Shown here piece after piece: positions 14,873 through 23,043 of a stretch of DNA of 49,476 nt. Origin of the DNA: Oscillospiraceae bacterium (GTDB lineage: Bacteria > Bacillota > Clostridia > Oscillospirales > Acutalibacteraceae); the NCBI GenBank assembly GCA_022650455.1, contig JALCPO010000007.1:1-49476 (forward strand). The letters are read 5' to 3'. Position 1 is the stretch's first letter. Each line of letters begins with the position of its first letter. The position numbers and the translations under genes were made by a program. The notes under the pieces are model-generated. The model was not told where the DNA came from. It worked only from the letters and a program-made list of their open reading frames with translations, and ran no database searches.

Positions 14873-16082
14873 AAGGATAGGTGCCCGTTGCGCGGAAAGA
14901 AATTGAAGCGCCATTGGAAGCGGTGGTGGTGATGGAAGCGGTGCCTTTCCCTTTGTTATAAATGGTAAAAAGGTAACCGTCCGATATCTTTTTCGGGCCC
15001 GACACGCTCACAACCGACGGGTTGGAAGACTTTGCCGTGGGCGGCGTGGAATCAGACGACCGGATTTTATAGACATACTGCTGGGCGCTGGATTGGAACG
15101 TGTAGCTGCCGGTGTCGCATTGGAACACAGGCGACACATTGAAGGAAGCCGTCTTTTTCCCGTCGCTCGACTTGGTCGTAATTGTGGCTTTGTCGTTTTT
15201 CTTTTTCGTAATGGTGAACAGAAATCCGTCCGGCACTTTTGTTGCGCCGGAAACACTGATTGCCGAAGAATTGCTGGAAGATGCCACGGGTGTATTGGTG
15301 CTGTCCGTAATGATTTTATAGGTGTATTGGCTGTTGGTTCCAAACGAATAGGCCGAAGTATCGTTTCGGAACGTTCCGGCCGGGATGGAATAGTCATAAT
15401 AGCTGTAATCCAGATCAACTTTCTCCGTAATTCCGTTCACGCTTCCGCTACTGGAATACTGCCACATCGTGTAATCGCTGAAACGTGGGGTAGGATCGTC
15501 GGTATAATGAGCGATCCATGTGTCATACTGTGAAACCAAAGAACTGGTAAGATGGTTGTTGTAAAAATTCACGCAGCTGTAAACCATGACTTTATATCCC
15601 GCCTGTTTGACCTTTTCGCAGAACGTCTGTACTATTTGGCCCAGCAATTCCGAAGAAAGCCCATCCTGACAGGAATCTTCCACATCGTAAGCAACCGGAT
15701 AATCCAAAGGACGGCCATTCAGAATATGCAGACATTCGTCCGCTTCCTGCGAAGCCATCGCAACCGTGGTCGCATAGCTGTAATGGTAAGCACCGACCTT
15801 GATGCCGTTTTTCGTCGCTCCATTGTAATTCTGCACGAAACACGAGTCGGTCTGATCGTTCCAGTCACTCGTGCTTCCGTCGCCGCCGTATCCCGTGCGG
15901 ATCATCGCGAACCGGACGCCCGCCTGTTTCACTTTCGCCCAGTCAATTGTCCCCTGGTATTTCGACACATCAATCCCCTTGTAGGGACTCTTGACCCCGA
16001 TATCCGCACCGTGGACCGGGACGATGAGAGAAACGAGGACCGACACGGCCAGGAGCAGCACCCCGAACTTTTTTTTCAACAA
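14079..16082 (-). CDS. Secreted GH25 lysozyme with Ig-like and triple C-terminal repeats
   Basis: GH25 enzymes cleave the MurNAc-GlcNAc bond of peptidoglycan. Residues 1-25 form a signal peptide (KKKFGVLLLAVSVLVSLIVPVHGA). The catalytic domain spans about 34-225, with GIDVSKYQG (Asp38) and the catalytic pair Asp133/Glu135 in YDVEDS. Residues about 240-400 hold two bacterial Ig-like modules. The last 265 residues are three near-identical 90-residue repeats starting RSDTP and carrying FRKASVYQSGGSYYFKIY, probably wall- or glycan-binding. No LPXTG or known choline-binding motif is seen. The gene has its own strong promoter and terminator. It could act in wall remodelling, spore release or competition. 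Confidence 0.88.
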   Translation of the reverse strand: MLKKKFGVLLLAVSVLVSLIVPVHGADIGVKSPYKGIDVSKYQGTIDWAKVKQAGVRFAMIRTGYGGDGSTSDWNDQTDSCFVQNYNGATKNGIKVGAYHYSYATTVAMASQEADECLHILNGRPLDYPVAYDVEDSCQDGLSSELLGQIVQTFCEKVKQAGYKVMVYSCVNFYNNHLTSSLVSQYDTWIAHYTDDPTPRFSDYTMWQYSSSGSVNGITEKVDLDYSYYDYSIPAGTFRNDTSAYSFGTNSQYTYKIITDSTNTPVASSSNSSAISVSGATKVPDGFLFTITKKKNDKATITTKSSDGKKTASFNVSPVFQCDTGSYTFQSSAQQYVYKIRSSDSTPPTAKSSNPSVVSVSGPKKISDGYLFTIYNKGKGTASITTTASNGASISFRATGTYPLAIRSDTPLHFTLKQGASYQYKFTGAPGVNYSFTSANSAVFRKASVYQSGGSYYFKIYGVAPGCAGLYASTSGWAGRVGIVTVSAPKPVSKAIRSDTPLHFTLKQGTYYQYKFTGAPGFQYNFVSANNAVFRKASVYQSGGSYYFKIYGVAPGCAGLYASTSGWAGRVGIVTVSAPKPVSKEVRSDTPYYFNMKKGTYYQYKFTGAPGVQYSFACANNAVFRKASVYQSGGSYYFKIYAAGKGCAGLYASAPGWGKRVGIVTVS

Positions 16083-16204
16083 TTCTTCACTCCGTTTCCA
16101 GGTTGATTGCCTTGTTCATGATTTTCATTCTTCTTCCTCAAATCAGTCATTTTTTCGCAGGAATCGAGGGGTTTCGCGCCGGAGTTACAAAAAATACTAT
16201 TTTA

Positions 16205-16233
16205 ATTATATTTTTGCAAATCCCATCTGTCAA
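16205..16233 (-). promoter_or_regulatory. Promoter of the GH25 gene
   Basis: On the minus strand TTGACA (16233-16228) and TATAAT (16210-16205) are 17 bp apart, a consensus sigma-A promoter. It lies about 122 bp before the start, so the leader is long (16083-16204) and AT-rich. Confidence 0.8.
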
Positions 16234-16300
16234 GCGATTGGAGAAAAAAACAGACGGCGCGGGCAAATCGGCGCGCAGCCGGACGAATTTTGAAAATTTG

Positions 16301-16330
16301 TTGTAACCTTTCGCTTCCCTATGCTATAAT
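16301..16330 (+). promoter_or_regulatory. Promoter of the CoA-transferase gene
   Basis: TTGTAA (16301-16306) and TATAAT (16325-16330) are 18 bp apart, 56 bp before the ATG at 16387. It points away from the GH25 promoter; about 70 bp separate the two. Confidence 0.6.
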
Positions 16331-16386
16331 AAGGCATTATGATATATTCTTAACAAAGAGTGAAACGGATTTTTTGGAGGCGGAAG

Positions 16387-17949
16387 ATGGCGGTAAAATT
16401 CATCACGGCAAAAGAAGCCGCGGGACTCATCCCGGACGGGGCGACGCTCGGAACAAACGGATTCATGGGAACCGCGTTCCCGGAGGAAATCGTCCAGGAA
16501 ATTGAAACGCATTTTCTGGAAACAAAGCGGCCGAGAGACCTCACCCTGTATTTCTGCGCCGCGCAGGGCGACAACAAGACAAAAGGCCTTCAGCACATGG
16601 CCCACGAGGGCCTCATCCGCCGCACGATCGGCGGGCACTACGGCATGGCGCGCAAAATTGGTGAGATGGTTCTGAACAACACGATTGAGGCGTATGACCT
16701 GCCGCAGGGCGTCATCGCGCACCTGCAGTGCGAAACGGCCGCGCACCAGCCCGGCGTGCTGACCCGCGTGGGGCTCGGCACGTTCGTCGACCCGCGCCTT
16801 GCGGGCGGAAAAATGAACGAGAAGACGAAAGCCGCCGAAGACCTTGTGGAAGTTGTGAATTTTCACGGCGAGGACCTCTTGTTTTACAAATCCATCCCCG
16901 TCGACTGCGCCGTCATCGCGGGCACCTACGCGGACGAGAACGGCAACATCTCGTTTGAGCGCGAAGGCGTGCGGGCGGAATCCCTCGCCCTTGCGCTGGC
17001 GTGCAAGAACTCCGGCGGCAAGGTGTTCGTGCAGGTTCAGCGCGTCGTAAAATCCGGCTCCCTGCACCCGCGCTGCGTGGAGATTCCCGGCGTGCTGGTG
17101 GACTACGTCGTCGTGGCGAGCGACATGAAATACTGCATGCAGAACTTCGGCACGCCGTACAACCCGGGCTTTTCCGGCGAGCACCGCATGGGAATGGCGG
17201 AGTTCACGCCCGCGCCGCTGAACAACAAAAAGGTCATCGGCCGCCGCGCCGCGATGGAGCTCAAGGAAGGCGTGGTCGTCAACCTCGGCGTGGGCATCCC
17301 GGAATACATCTCCCTTGTGGCTGCCGAGGAGGGCATCTCGAACGAGTTCACCATGACGGTGGAGGACGGCCTGTTCGGCGGGAACCCGCAGAGCGGCCTC
17401 GACTTCGGCGTGAGCCTGAACCCTTCCTGCATGGTGACGATGTCCTCGATGTTCGATTTCTACGACGGCGGCGGGCTCGACCAGGCGTTCGTCGGCTTTG
17501 CGCAGGGCGACATGGAAGGCAACGTGAACGTTTCCAAGTTCGGCAGGCTCATGCCGGGCTGCGGGGGATTCATCGACATCACGCAGAACACGAAGCAGGT
17601 CTATTACTGCGGCACCTTCACCGCCGGCGGGCTGGAAACGGAAATCGGCGGCGGCGAGATGCATATCGTGCGCGAGGGGAAAGTGGACAAATTCATCCGG
17701 AATGTCGACCAGATCACGTTCAGCGCCAAAACGGCCGTCAGGAACAATCTGCCGGTCATGTACATCACCGAGCGTGCCGTTTTCCGCCTGACCAGGGACG
17801 GGATCATGCTGTGCGAGGCCGCGCCGGGCATCGACATCGAAAAGGATATTTTTGCCCACATGCCCGCGAAGCCGCTCGTTTCCCCCGATTTCAAGCGGAT
17901 GGACGCGCGGATTTTCCGGGACGAAGCAATGGGCCTGAAATCGAAATAA
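16387..17949 (+). CDS. Single-chain acyl-CoA:carboxylate CoA-transferase (YdiF/propionate CoA-transferase type)
   Basis: The enzyme moves CoA between an acyl-CoA and a short carboxylate such as acetate, through a glutamyl-CoA intermediate. The 520 residues combine alpha and beta halves. The N-terminal half begins TAKEAAGLIPDGATLGTNGF; the C-terminal half has VVNLGVGIPEYISL and the likely nucleophile Glu326 in TVEDGLFGG. The length fits the fused family (Pct, YdiF). It is monocistronic, with its own promoter and terminator. In fermenting clostridia such enzymes serve propionate, lactate or butyrate metabolism; the substrate cannot be fixed here. GGAGG precedes the ATG by 7 nt; a GTG at 16360 lacks a ribosome site. 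Confidence 0.88.
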   Translation: MAVKFITAKEAAGLIPDGATLGTNGFMGTAFPEEIVQEIETHFLETKRPRDLTLYFCAAQGDNKTKGLQHMAHEGLIRRTIGGHYGMARKIGEMVLNNTIEAYDLPQGVIAHLQCETAAHQPGVLTRVGLGTFVDPRLAGGKMNEKTKAAEDLVEVVNFHGEDLLFYKSIPVDCAVIAGTYADENGNISFEREGVRAESLALALACKNSGGKVFVQVQRVVKSGSLHPRCVEIPGVLVDYVVVASDMKYCMQNFGTPYNPGFSGEHRMGMAEFTPAPLNNKKVIGRRAAMELKEGVVVNLGVGIPEYISLVAAEEGISNEFTMTVEDGLFGGNPQSGLDFGVSLNPSCMVTMSSMFDFYDGGGLDQAFVGFAQGDMEGNVNVSKFGRLMPGCGGFIDITQNTKQVYYCGTFTAGGLETEIGGGEMHIVREGKVDKFIRNVDQITFSAKTAVRNNLPVMYITERAVFRLTRDGIMLCEAAPGIDIEKDIFAHMPAKPLVSPDFKRMDARIFRDEAMGLKSK

Positions 17950-17963
17950 TATTACCGCTTAGT

Positions 17964-18004
17964 CCCGCCCGTCCGCCGGATTCCGAGACGGGCGGGCGTT
18001 TTTT
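17964..18004 (+). terminator. Terminator of the CoA-transferase gene
   Basis: The 10-bp GC stem CCCGCCCGTC/GACGGGCGGG is followed by TTTTTT, 14 bp after the stop codon. Confidence 0.85.
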
Positions 18005-18016
18005 GCCCGGCTGCGA

Positions 18017-18045
18017 TTGACAAAGCCGGGAATCGATGATACGAT
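18017..18045 (+). promoter_or_regulatory. Promoter of the thiamine operon
   Basis: TTGACA (18017-18022) and TACGAT (18040-18045) are 17 bp apart, ending just before the riboswitch aptamer, as expected for a leader-controlled operon. Confidence 0.75.
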
Positions 18046-18050
18046 AAGAG

Positions 18051-18134
18051 CAAGTCGCGGGGGGACTCTTCGGAGTTGAGAAGGCAGAACCTGACCCTTT
18101 GAACCTGTCGGTTAAGACCGGCGCAGGGAAGCAG
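18051..18134 (+). promoter_or_regulatory. TPP riboswitch (thi-box), transcriptional type
   Basis: The aptamer core is clear: TTGAGAA, then ACCCTTTGAACCTG and GGTTAAGACCGGCGCAGGGA, the conserved J2/4-P4-P5 elements of the TPP riboswitch. It is followed within 12 nt by an intrinsic terminator (18145-18184), so bound thiamine pyrophosphate should end transcription before thiD. Confidence 0.9.
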
Positions 18135-18144
18135 ATTCCGTTTT

Positions 18145-18184
18145 AAAAGGACGCTTTCCACTTGAGGAAGCGTCCTTTTTGCAT
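18145..18184 (+). terminator. Riboswitch-linked terminator
   Basis: AAAAGGACGCTTTCC and GGAAGCGTCCTTTT pair with one bulge around a 6-nt loop and are followed by Ts. Its position directly after the aptamer makes it the expression platform. Confidence 0.85.
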
Positions 18185-18401
18185 AGGCGGATCCGCCGCG
18201 GGAACGCCCGCGGAAAACCTTCCCGATTCCGGGAAAGCGGTTCCGTCTTCCTGAGCCCGCCCGGCGGATGCCGGAGCGGAAAGGCAGAACTGCAGGGCGC
18301 GCCGCTTCTTTCGGCGCGCCCTTCCTTTTCGGCCCGAACCGAAGGTCCGCCGCGAACTTCCGCGAAACGGGAAAACGCGGGAACCCGGAAAGGAGAATTC
18401 C
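18185..18401 (+). other. Second part of the thiD leader, with a GC hairpin
   Basis: There are 217 bp between the riboswitch terminator and thiD without a convincing gene. A perfect 10-bp stem GGGCGCGCCG/CGGCGCGCCC with a 7-nt loop lies at 18295-18321 and is followed by TTCCTTTT, like a weak second terminator. A smaller hairpin (TTCCCG/CGGGAA) is near 18221-18236. The thiD ribosome site GGAAAGGAG ends the region. Confidence 0.5.
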
Positions 18402-19211
18402 ATGAAAAAAGTACTGGCGATCGCCGGGTCGGACTGCAGCGGCGGCGCGGGGATTCAGGCCGACCTGAAAACCTTTGTCGCGCACGGCGTATTCGGCATG
18501 AGCGCAATCACTTCGGTCGTGGCGGAAAACACCTGCCGCCTGCTCGGGCAGCAGGACGTCAGCCCGGTCATCGTTGAAAAGCAGATTGAGGCGGTTTTCG
18601 AAGACATCGGGGCGGACGCGGTAAAAACCGGGATGCTGCCGACGGCTTCCTGCATGAAAGCCGTCGCGCACAGCCTGAGGCGGTACGGCCCGAGCTTTGT
18701 CGTCGCCGACCCGGTCATGGTCGCAAAAAGCGGGGCGTCCCTCATGAGCCCCGATGCGGTGGACACGTTCGTGCGCGAGATTCTGCCCCTCGCGGACGTG
18801 CTGACGCCGAATATTCCGGAAGCGGAAGCGCTCGCGGGCGGAAAGATCGAAGCGCCGGAAGACATGGAGCGGGCGGCGGAGGCAATTCAGAAAATGGGTG
18901 CGAAGAGCGTGCTGGTCAAGGGCGGGCACGCTTCGGGCGACGCGCTGGACATTCTGTACGACGGCGCGGCTTTCCACCGGTTCCGCGCCGCGCGGATTCC
19001 AACCAAGAACACTCACGGGACCGGCTGCACCTACTCTTCGGCCATCGCCTCGAACCTGGCTCTCGGGTATCCGCTGCCGGAAGCCGTCCGGCGCGCGAAG
19101 GATTACGTCACCACCGCGATCCTGCACGCGCCCGGGCTGGGGAAAGGCTCCGGGCCGACCCATCATTTTTACGATCTGTACCGGCACGGGCTGCCGGAAA
19201 AAGGAGATTAA
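18402..19211 (+). CDS. thiD: Hydroxymethylpyrimidine/phosphomethylpyrimidine kinase ThiD
   Basis: ThiD phosphorylates HMP and then HMP-phosphate to HMP pyrophosphate for thiamine synthesis. The 269 residues match the family. [20 protein letters not shown] at residues 6-25 is the ribokinase-type substrate site; [10 protein letters not shown] near 106-115 and the C-terminal [13 protein letters not shown] (anion hole and catalytic Asp/Cys region) are intact. It is the first gene of the thi operon under the TPP riboswitch. A GGAAAGGAG box precedes the ATG. The thiC ribosome site lies within its last codons. Confidence 0.95.
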   Translation: MKKVLAIAGSDCSGGAGIQADLKTFVAHGVFGMSAITSVVAENTCRLLGQQDVSPVIVEKQIEAVFEDIGADAVKTGMLPTASCMKAVAHSLRRYGPSFVVADPVMVAKSGASLMSPDAVDTFVREILPLADVLTPNIPEAEALAGGKIEAPEDMERAAEAIQKMGAKSVLVKGGHASGDALDILYDGAAFHRFRAARIPTKNTHGTGCTYSSAIASNLALGYPLPEAVRRAKDYVTTAILHAPGLGKGSGPTHHFYDLYRHGLPEKGD

Positions 19212-19212
19212 T

Positions 19213-20529
19213 ATGGCAACAAAGACGCAAATGGACTCTGCAAGAGAAGGGATCGTCACCAGAGAGCTTTCCGCCGTCGCGAAGGACGAGGGCATCCCCG
19301 AAAAGGACCTGCTCGCGCTGGTCGCCTCCGGCCAGGCCGTCATCCCGGCGAACATCCGCCACAAGTCGCTGAAGCCGCACGGCGTCGGCAGGGGCCTGCG
19401 CACGAAGATCAACGTGAACCTCGGCATCTCCGGCGACTGCGCCGACTACGGCGTCGAGCTGGAAAAGGCCGACCTCGCCGCAAAATTCGACGCGGAAGCA
19501 ATCATGGACCTGAGCAACTACGGCAAGACGCACGAGTTCCGCGCAAAGCTGGTCGAGCGTTCCCCCGCCATGATCGGCACCGTGCCGGTGTACGACGCCG
19601 TGGGCTACCTGGAAAAAGACCTCAAGGACATTACGGCGCAGGATTTTCTGGACGTCGTGCGCTGCCACGCCGAGGAGGGCGTGGACTTCATGACGATCCA
19701 CGCGGGCGTCAACCGCCGGGCCGCGGATGTATTTCTGGAAGGGAAGCGGCAGATGAACATCGTTTCCCGCGGCGGCTCCCTGCTGTTCGCGTGGATGAAG
19801 ATGACCGGGAACGAAAATCCGTTCTACGAGCACTACGACGAGCTGCTCGATATTCTGCACGAGTACGACGTAACCATCAGCCTCGGGGACGCCCTTCGCC
19901 CCGGAAGCATCCGCGACTCCACGGACGGCGCGCAGATTGCGGAGCTGATCGAGCTTGGGAACCTCACCCGCCGCGCGTGGAAAAAGGGCGTGCAGGTTAT
20001 GGTGGAAGGCCCCGGCCACATGTCGATGGATGAAATCGCCGCCAACATGAAGCTGGAAAAACGCCTGTGCAGCGGGGCGCCGTTTTATGTGCTCGGCCCG
20101 CTCGTCACCGACATCGCGCCGGGGTACGACCACATCACCTCGGCGATCGGCGGAGCCATCGCGGCGGCAAACGGCGCGGACTTTCTCTGCTATGTGACGC
20201 CCGCCGAGCACCTGCGTCTTCCCGACCTTTCGGACGTGAAGGAAGGCATTGTCGCCGCGAAGATCGCCGCGCACGCCGCCGACCTTGCCAAGGGCGTGAA
20301 GGGTGCGCGGGACCGGGACTTCCGGATGGGCGAGGCGAGGCGCGCGTTCGACTGGGACGGAATGTTCCGCCTGGCCATCGACGGCGAAAAGGCGAAAGCC
20401 TACTACAAAAGCGTTCCGGCGCACGACCCGCGCCGGTGCTCCATGTGCGGAAAGATGTGCGCGGTGCGCACCATGAACCGGATCCTGAACGGTGAGGACG
20501 TTTCCCTCGAGCCGGACGGGAAAGAGTAA
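19213..20529 (+). CDS. thiC: Phosphomethylpyrimidine synthase ThiC
   Basis: ThiC is a radical SAM enzyme that rearranges 5-aminoimidazole ribotide to HMP-phosphate. The 438 residues fit the shorter class found in clostridia and archaea, lacking the N-terminal extension of the proteobacterial type. Visible signatures are [34 protein letters not shown] and the C-terminal cluster-binding CSMCGKMC. The cysteine spacing is CX2CX3C, one residue shorter than the CX2CX4C of the long class. AAGGAG lies 7 nt before the ATG, inside the end of thiD, and only one base separates the two genes. Confidence 0.95.
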   Translation: MATKTQMDSAREGIVTRELSAVAKDEGIPEKDLLALVASGQAVIPANIRHKSLKPHGVGRGLRTKINVNLGISGDCADYGVELEKADLAAKFDAEAIMDLSNYGKTHEFRAKLVERSPAMIGTVPVYDAVGYLEKDLKDITAQDFLDVVRCHAEEGVDFMTIHAGVNRRAADVFLEGKRQMNIVSRGGSLLFAWMKMTGNENPFYEHYDELLDILHEYDVTISLGDALRPGSIRDSTDGAQIAELIELGNLTRRAWKKGVQVMVEGPGHMSMDEIAANMKLEKRLCSGAPFYVLGPLVTDIAPGYDHITSAIGGAIAAANGADFLCYVTPAEHLRLPDLSDVKEGIVAAKIAAHAADLAKGVKGARDRDFRMGEARRAFDWDGMFRLAIDGEKAKAYYKSVPAHDPRRCSMCGKMCAVRTMNRILNGEDVSLEPDGKE

Positions 20530-20543
20530 AAAGGCGGAGGCAA

Positions 20544-20648
20544 GACCGACGGGTGCCCGTCTGCGGGCAGCGGACTGCAGCGCGGATAGACCGCGGGGCT
20601 GAGAGGATACCGTGAAACTTGATCCAGATAATACTGGCGAAAGGAAGA
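20544..20648 (+). promoter_or_regulatory. Second TPP riboswitch, before thiM, probably translational
   Basis: The conserved elements GGGTGCCC, GGCTGAGAGGATACC, then GATCCAGATAATACTGGCG and AAGGAAG follow the order of the E. coli thiM aptamer. A helix (GACGGGTGCCCGTC) and a GC-rich P3 extension lie inside. There is no terminator between it and the thiM ATG at 20655. The AAGGAAG at the 3' edge of the aptamer is also the thiM ribosome site, so ligand binding should hide it. Confidence 0.88.
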
Positions 20649-20654
20649 AAAAAC

Positions 20655-21491
20655 ATGATTCGGAAAACAGACATTCAGGACCGGATGATCCGGGCGGTGG
20701 AAGCCGTAAAGAGGACGAACCCCATGGCGGGGTCCATCACGAACTCCGTGACCATCAATTTCGTGGCCAACGCGCAGCTTGCCGTCGGCGGGGCCGCCGC
20801 CATGGTCTATCTGCCCGACGAGGGCGAATTTCTGGCCAAAGCCGGCGGCGCCGCCTACATCAACGTGGGCACCCTTCTGCCCATCTACGAAGAGAGCCTG
20901 CCCCGTGTCGCCAAGGTCCTGCACGAAGCGGGAAAGCCGTGGGTCCTCGACCCCGTGGCGATCGGGATCGGTTCGCTCCGGACCAAACTGCTCCGGCAGT
21001 TCAAAGAATACAAGCCCGGCGTCATTCGGGGAAACGCCTCGGAAATCATCGCGCTGGCTGGCTTATGGGAGCTGGACGGCGGAACGGGCGGGTCCAACGT
21101 CCGCGGAGTGGATTCCACGGACTCCGTGGCCGAGGCGAAAGCCGCCGCCGTCGCGCTCGCGAAATGGACGGGCGGGGCCGTGGCCGTTTCCGGCAGGACA
21201 GATCTGATTACCGACGGCTCCGTCGCCGCTTTCTCGCACGGGGGATCGCACTTTATGGAGAAAATCACGGGGGCCGGCTGCTCCCTGGGCGGGGTCGCCG
21301 CGGTGTACGCAACCGCCGCCTCGCCGTTTATCGCGGCCCTGACCGCCTCCGCGGTTTACAATCTGGCGGGAAGCCGGGCGGAACGCAAAGCGGACGGCCC
21401 CGGCAGCTTTCAGGTCCAATTCCTCGACGAGCTGTACCGGGCCACTCCGGCGGACATCGCCGGCAATCCGTTTGAAATTGAGGAGGTTTAG
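20655..21491 (+). CDS. thiM: Hydroxyethylthiazole kinase ThiM
   Basis: ThiM phosphorylates the thiazole alcohol (HET), letting the cell salvage it for thiamine. The 278-residue ribokinase-like protein shows TNSVTINFVANAQLAVGGAA, LDPVAIGIG, GNASEI and the ATP-site KITGAGCSLGGVAA near the C-terminus. I chose the ATG at 20655 directly after the riboswitch; an in-frame ATA 12 codons upstream would begin inside the aptamer. The operon has no thiG/thiH/thiS in this window, so the thiazole half may come from salvage. Confidence 0.93.
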   Translation: MIRKTDIQDRMIRAVEAVKRTNPMAGSITNSVTINFVANAQLAVGGAAAMVYLPDEGEFLAKAGGAAYINVGTLLPIYEESLPRVAKVLHEAGKPWVLDPVAIGIGSLRTKLLRQFKEYKPGVIRGNASEIIALAGLWELDGGTGGSNVRGVDSTDSVAEAKAAAVALAKWTGGAVAVSGRTDLITDGSVAAFSHGGSHFMEKITGAGCSLGGVAAVYATAASPFIAALTASAVYNLAGSRAERKADGPGSFQVQFLDELYRATPADIAGNPFEIEEV

Positions 21492-21494
21492 CCC

Positions 21495-21818
21495 ATGAAC
21501 ACGCTGGCCGCAGTCGCGATTTCTCCCTGCGGCGTCGGGGACGAGCTTGCGCCCGAGGTTGCCGAAGTTGTGAAGAAGATCCGGGAATCCGGGCTGCCGT
21601 GCCGCACCAACTCCATGTTTACGGAACTGGAAGGCGAGTGGGACGAAGTGATGAAGGTGGTAAAGGACGCGACTTTTGTGCTCGCCGGTCAGGGAATCCG
21701 GACGGAAGTCGTCTTAAAAGCCGATATCCGCCCGGGATTTACGGATATGATGCGGACAAAAGTCGAGAAAGTGAATCATATTTTGGGAGGGCAAAATGCA
21801 TCTGAGAAAAAGGCTTGA
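21495..21818 (+). CDS. Thiamine-binding protein, MTH1187/YqgV family
   Basis: The 107-residue protein begins LAAVAISPCGVGDELAPEVAEV and has TNSMFTELEGEWDEVMKVV and RTEVVLKADIRPG, the pattern of the MTH1187/YqgV small ferredoxin-like family. Members bind thiamine or related pyrimidines, often as tetramers. It starts 3 nt after thiM. The end of its frame overlaps the start of thiE by 23 nt. Its position within a riboswitch-controlled thi operon supports a role in binding or passing thiamine intermediates, but the exact ligand is not shown. Confidence 0.85.
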   Translation: MNTLAAVAISPCGVGDELAPEVAEVVKKIRESGLPCRTNSMFTELEGEWDEVMKVVKDATFVLAGQGIRTEVVLKADIRPGFTDMMRTKVEKVNHILGGQNASEKKA

Positions 21819-22506
21819 TATTTCGTCCTATTTCATTGTGGGGCCTGAAAACACGAAGGGCCGCCCCGTCGCGCAGATCGTAAAAGACGCGGTCGAGGCC
21901 GGGTTCACCTGCGTGCAGATCCGTTCCAAAACGGTTTCGGCCCGCGAACTGATTCAGCTGACCCGGCAGGCCGCCGGCGTGATTGCCGAGACCGGCAAGT
22001 CGGACAAGGTCGCGCTGCTCGTGGACGACCGCCTCGACGTCGTCCTGGCGGCGCGGAAGCAGGGAATCAAGGTGGACGGAATCCACGTCGGGCAGTCCGA
22101 CATCCCGGTGGAAGTCTGCCGGGAATACCTGGGCGAAGACTCCATCGTCGGCCTGTCCGCCCGGACACACGAGTTATTCGAATACATTAAGACAGCGGAC
22201 GTCAGCCGGATCGATTACTTCGGGGCCGGACCGCTGCACAAAACGAAAACGAAGCCGGACTGCGGGCTCGACGTGGACGGAAGGGTGATTACCCGGAGCT
22301 TCGCCGAGCTTGCGGAGCTGGCCCGGCTCAGCCCGATTCCGGTCGTCGTGGGGGGCGGCGTCAAGCTTGCCGACATTCCCCCGCTGGCCAAAACCGGGGT
22401 TGACGGTTTCTTCGTCGTATCCGCGGTGGCGGAAGCGGACGACCCGAAACGGGAAGCTTCCAGGCTGGCGGAAGCCTGGAAGGCCAACCGGCTCTCAAAG
22501 AAGTAA
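21796..22506 (+). CDS. thiE: Thiamine phosphate synthase ThiE
   Basis: ThiE condenses HMP pyrophosphate with thiazole phosphate. The 236-residue TIM barrel shows TCVQIRSKTVS (pyrophosphate site), LLVDDRLDVVLA, GIHVGQSDIPV, FGAGPLHKTKTK and VVVGGGVKLADIPP, all family motifs. It is about 20 residues longer than common ThiE, with extra residues at both ends. Its ATG lies inside the previous gene by 23 nt and has GGGAGGG 5 nt upstream, so translation is probably coupled. It is the last gene before the operon terminator. Confidence 0.93.
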   Translation: MHLRKRLDISSYFIVGPENTKGRPVAQIVKDAVEAGFTCVQIRSKTVSARELIQLTRQAAGVIAETGKSDKVALLVDDRLDVVLAARKQGIKVDGIHVGQSDIPVEVCREYLGEDSIVGLSARTHELFEYIKTADVSRIDYFGAGPLHKTKTKPDCGLDVDGRVITRSFAELAELARLSPIPVVVGGGVKLADIPPLAKTGVDGFFVVSAVAEADDPKREASRLAEAWKANRLSKK

Positions 22507-22568
22507 GATTCCCGGAACCGGCCTCCGTTTTCAGCGAACCCGCGGCAGGCGGGAAAATCTTCCTGCCA

Positions 22569-22612
22569 AAAAGCGCCCGGACCGGCAAAAAACCGGTTCG
22601 GGCGCTTTTCTT
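22569..22612. terminator. Bidirectional terminator of the thi operon and YccF gene
   Basis: AAAAGCGCCCGGACCGG and CCGGTTCGGGCGCTTTT form a long stem with an A-rich loop, with T-rich tracts on both sides. It lies between two convergent genes. Confidence 0.85.
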
Positions 22613-22630
22613 GTTTTCCCTGAAAAAGGT

Positions 22631-22990
22631 TCACACAACGTTCGCGCCGAAGGGCATGAGCGCCAGTTTGGCAATCTTAAAGCACTGCAGGCCGAACGGG
22701 ATCCCGACCACGGTGACGCAGAGCGCAAGGCCGATGAGCGCCGCCTCCGCGGCAAGCGCGAGGCCGCCGAAAACCAGCCACAGAATGTTGAGCAGAAACG
22801 AGCCGACCCCTCCGCCGGAAACGACTTCCCTGCCGAACGGGGAAAACGCCAGCGACGCGAACTTAAAGCACTGCAGACCGACGGGGATCCCGACGATCGT
22901 AACGCACCACAGCAGGCCGACGAGCGCCCAGCTCAGCCCCATCAGCAGGCCGCCCAAAACCAGCCAGAGCACATTTCCCAGACAGCTCAT
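22631..22990 (-). CDS. YccF-family inner membrane protein
   Basis: The 119-residue protein is made of two similar halves, each with a hydrophobic hairpin followed by VGIPVGLQCFKFASLAFSPFG or VGIPFGLQCFKIAKLALMPFG. This is the YccF (DUF307) family, with four membrane helices. The function is not established. A GGGAGGAG site lies before the ATG. It is followed by the terminator shared with the thi operon and is preceded by the beta-galactosidase gene on the same strand. Confidence 0.85.
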   Translation of the reverse strand: MSCLGNVLWLVLGGLLMGLSWALVGLLWCVTIVGIPVGLQCFKFASLAFSPFGREVVSGGGVGSFLLNILWLVFGGLALAAEAALIGLALCVTVVGIPFGLQCFKIAKLALMPFGANVV

Positions 22991-23043
22991 TTTGCTCCTC
23001 CCTTCTTATCATCTCAGCCGGGCCTTTCCCGCGGGCGCGGGCA

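Noticed and set aside
16360-16386. Earlier GTG start for the CoA-transferase
   Set aside because: It lacks a ribosome site, while GGAGG lies at the right distance before the ATG at 16387.
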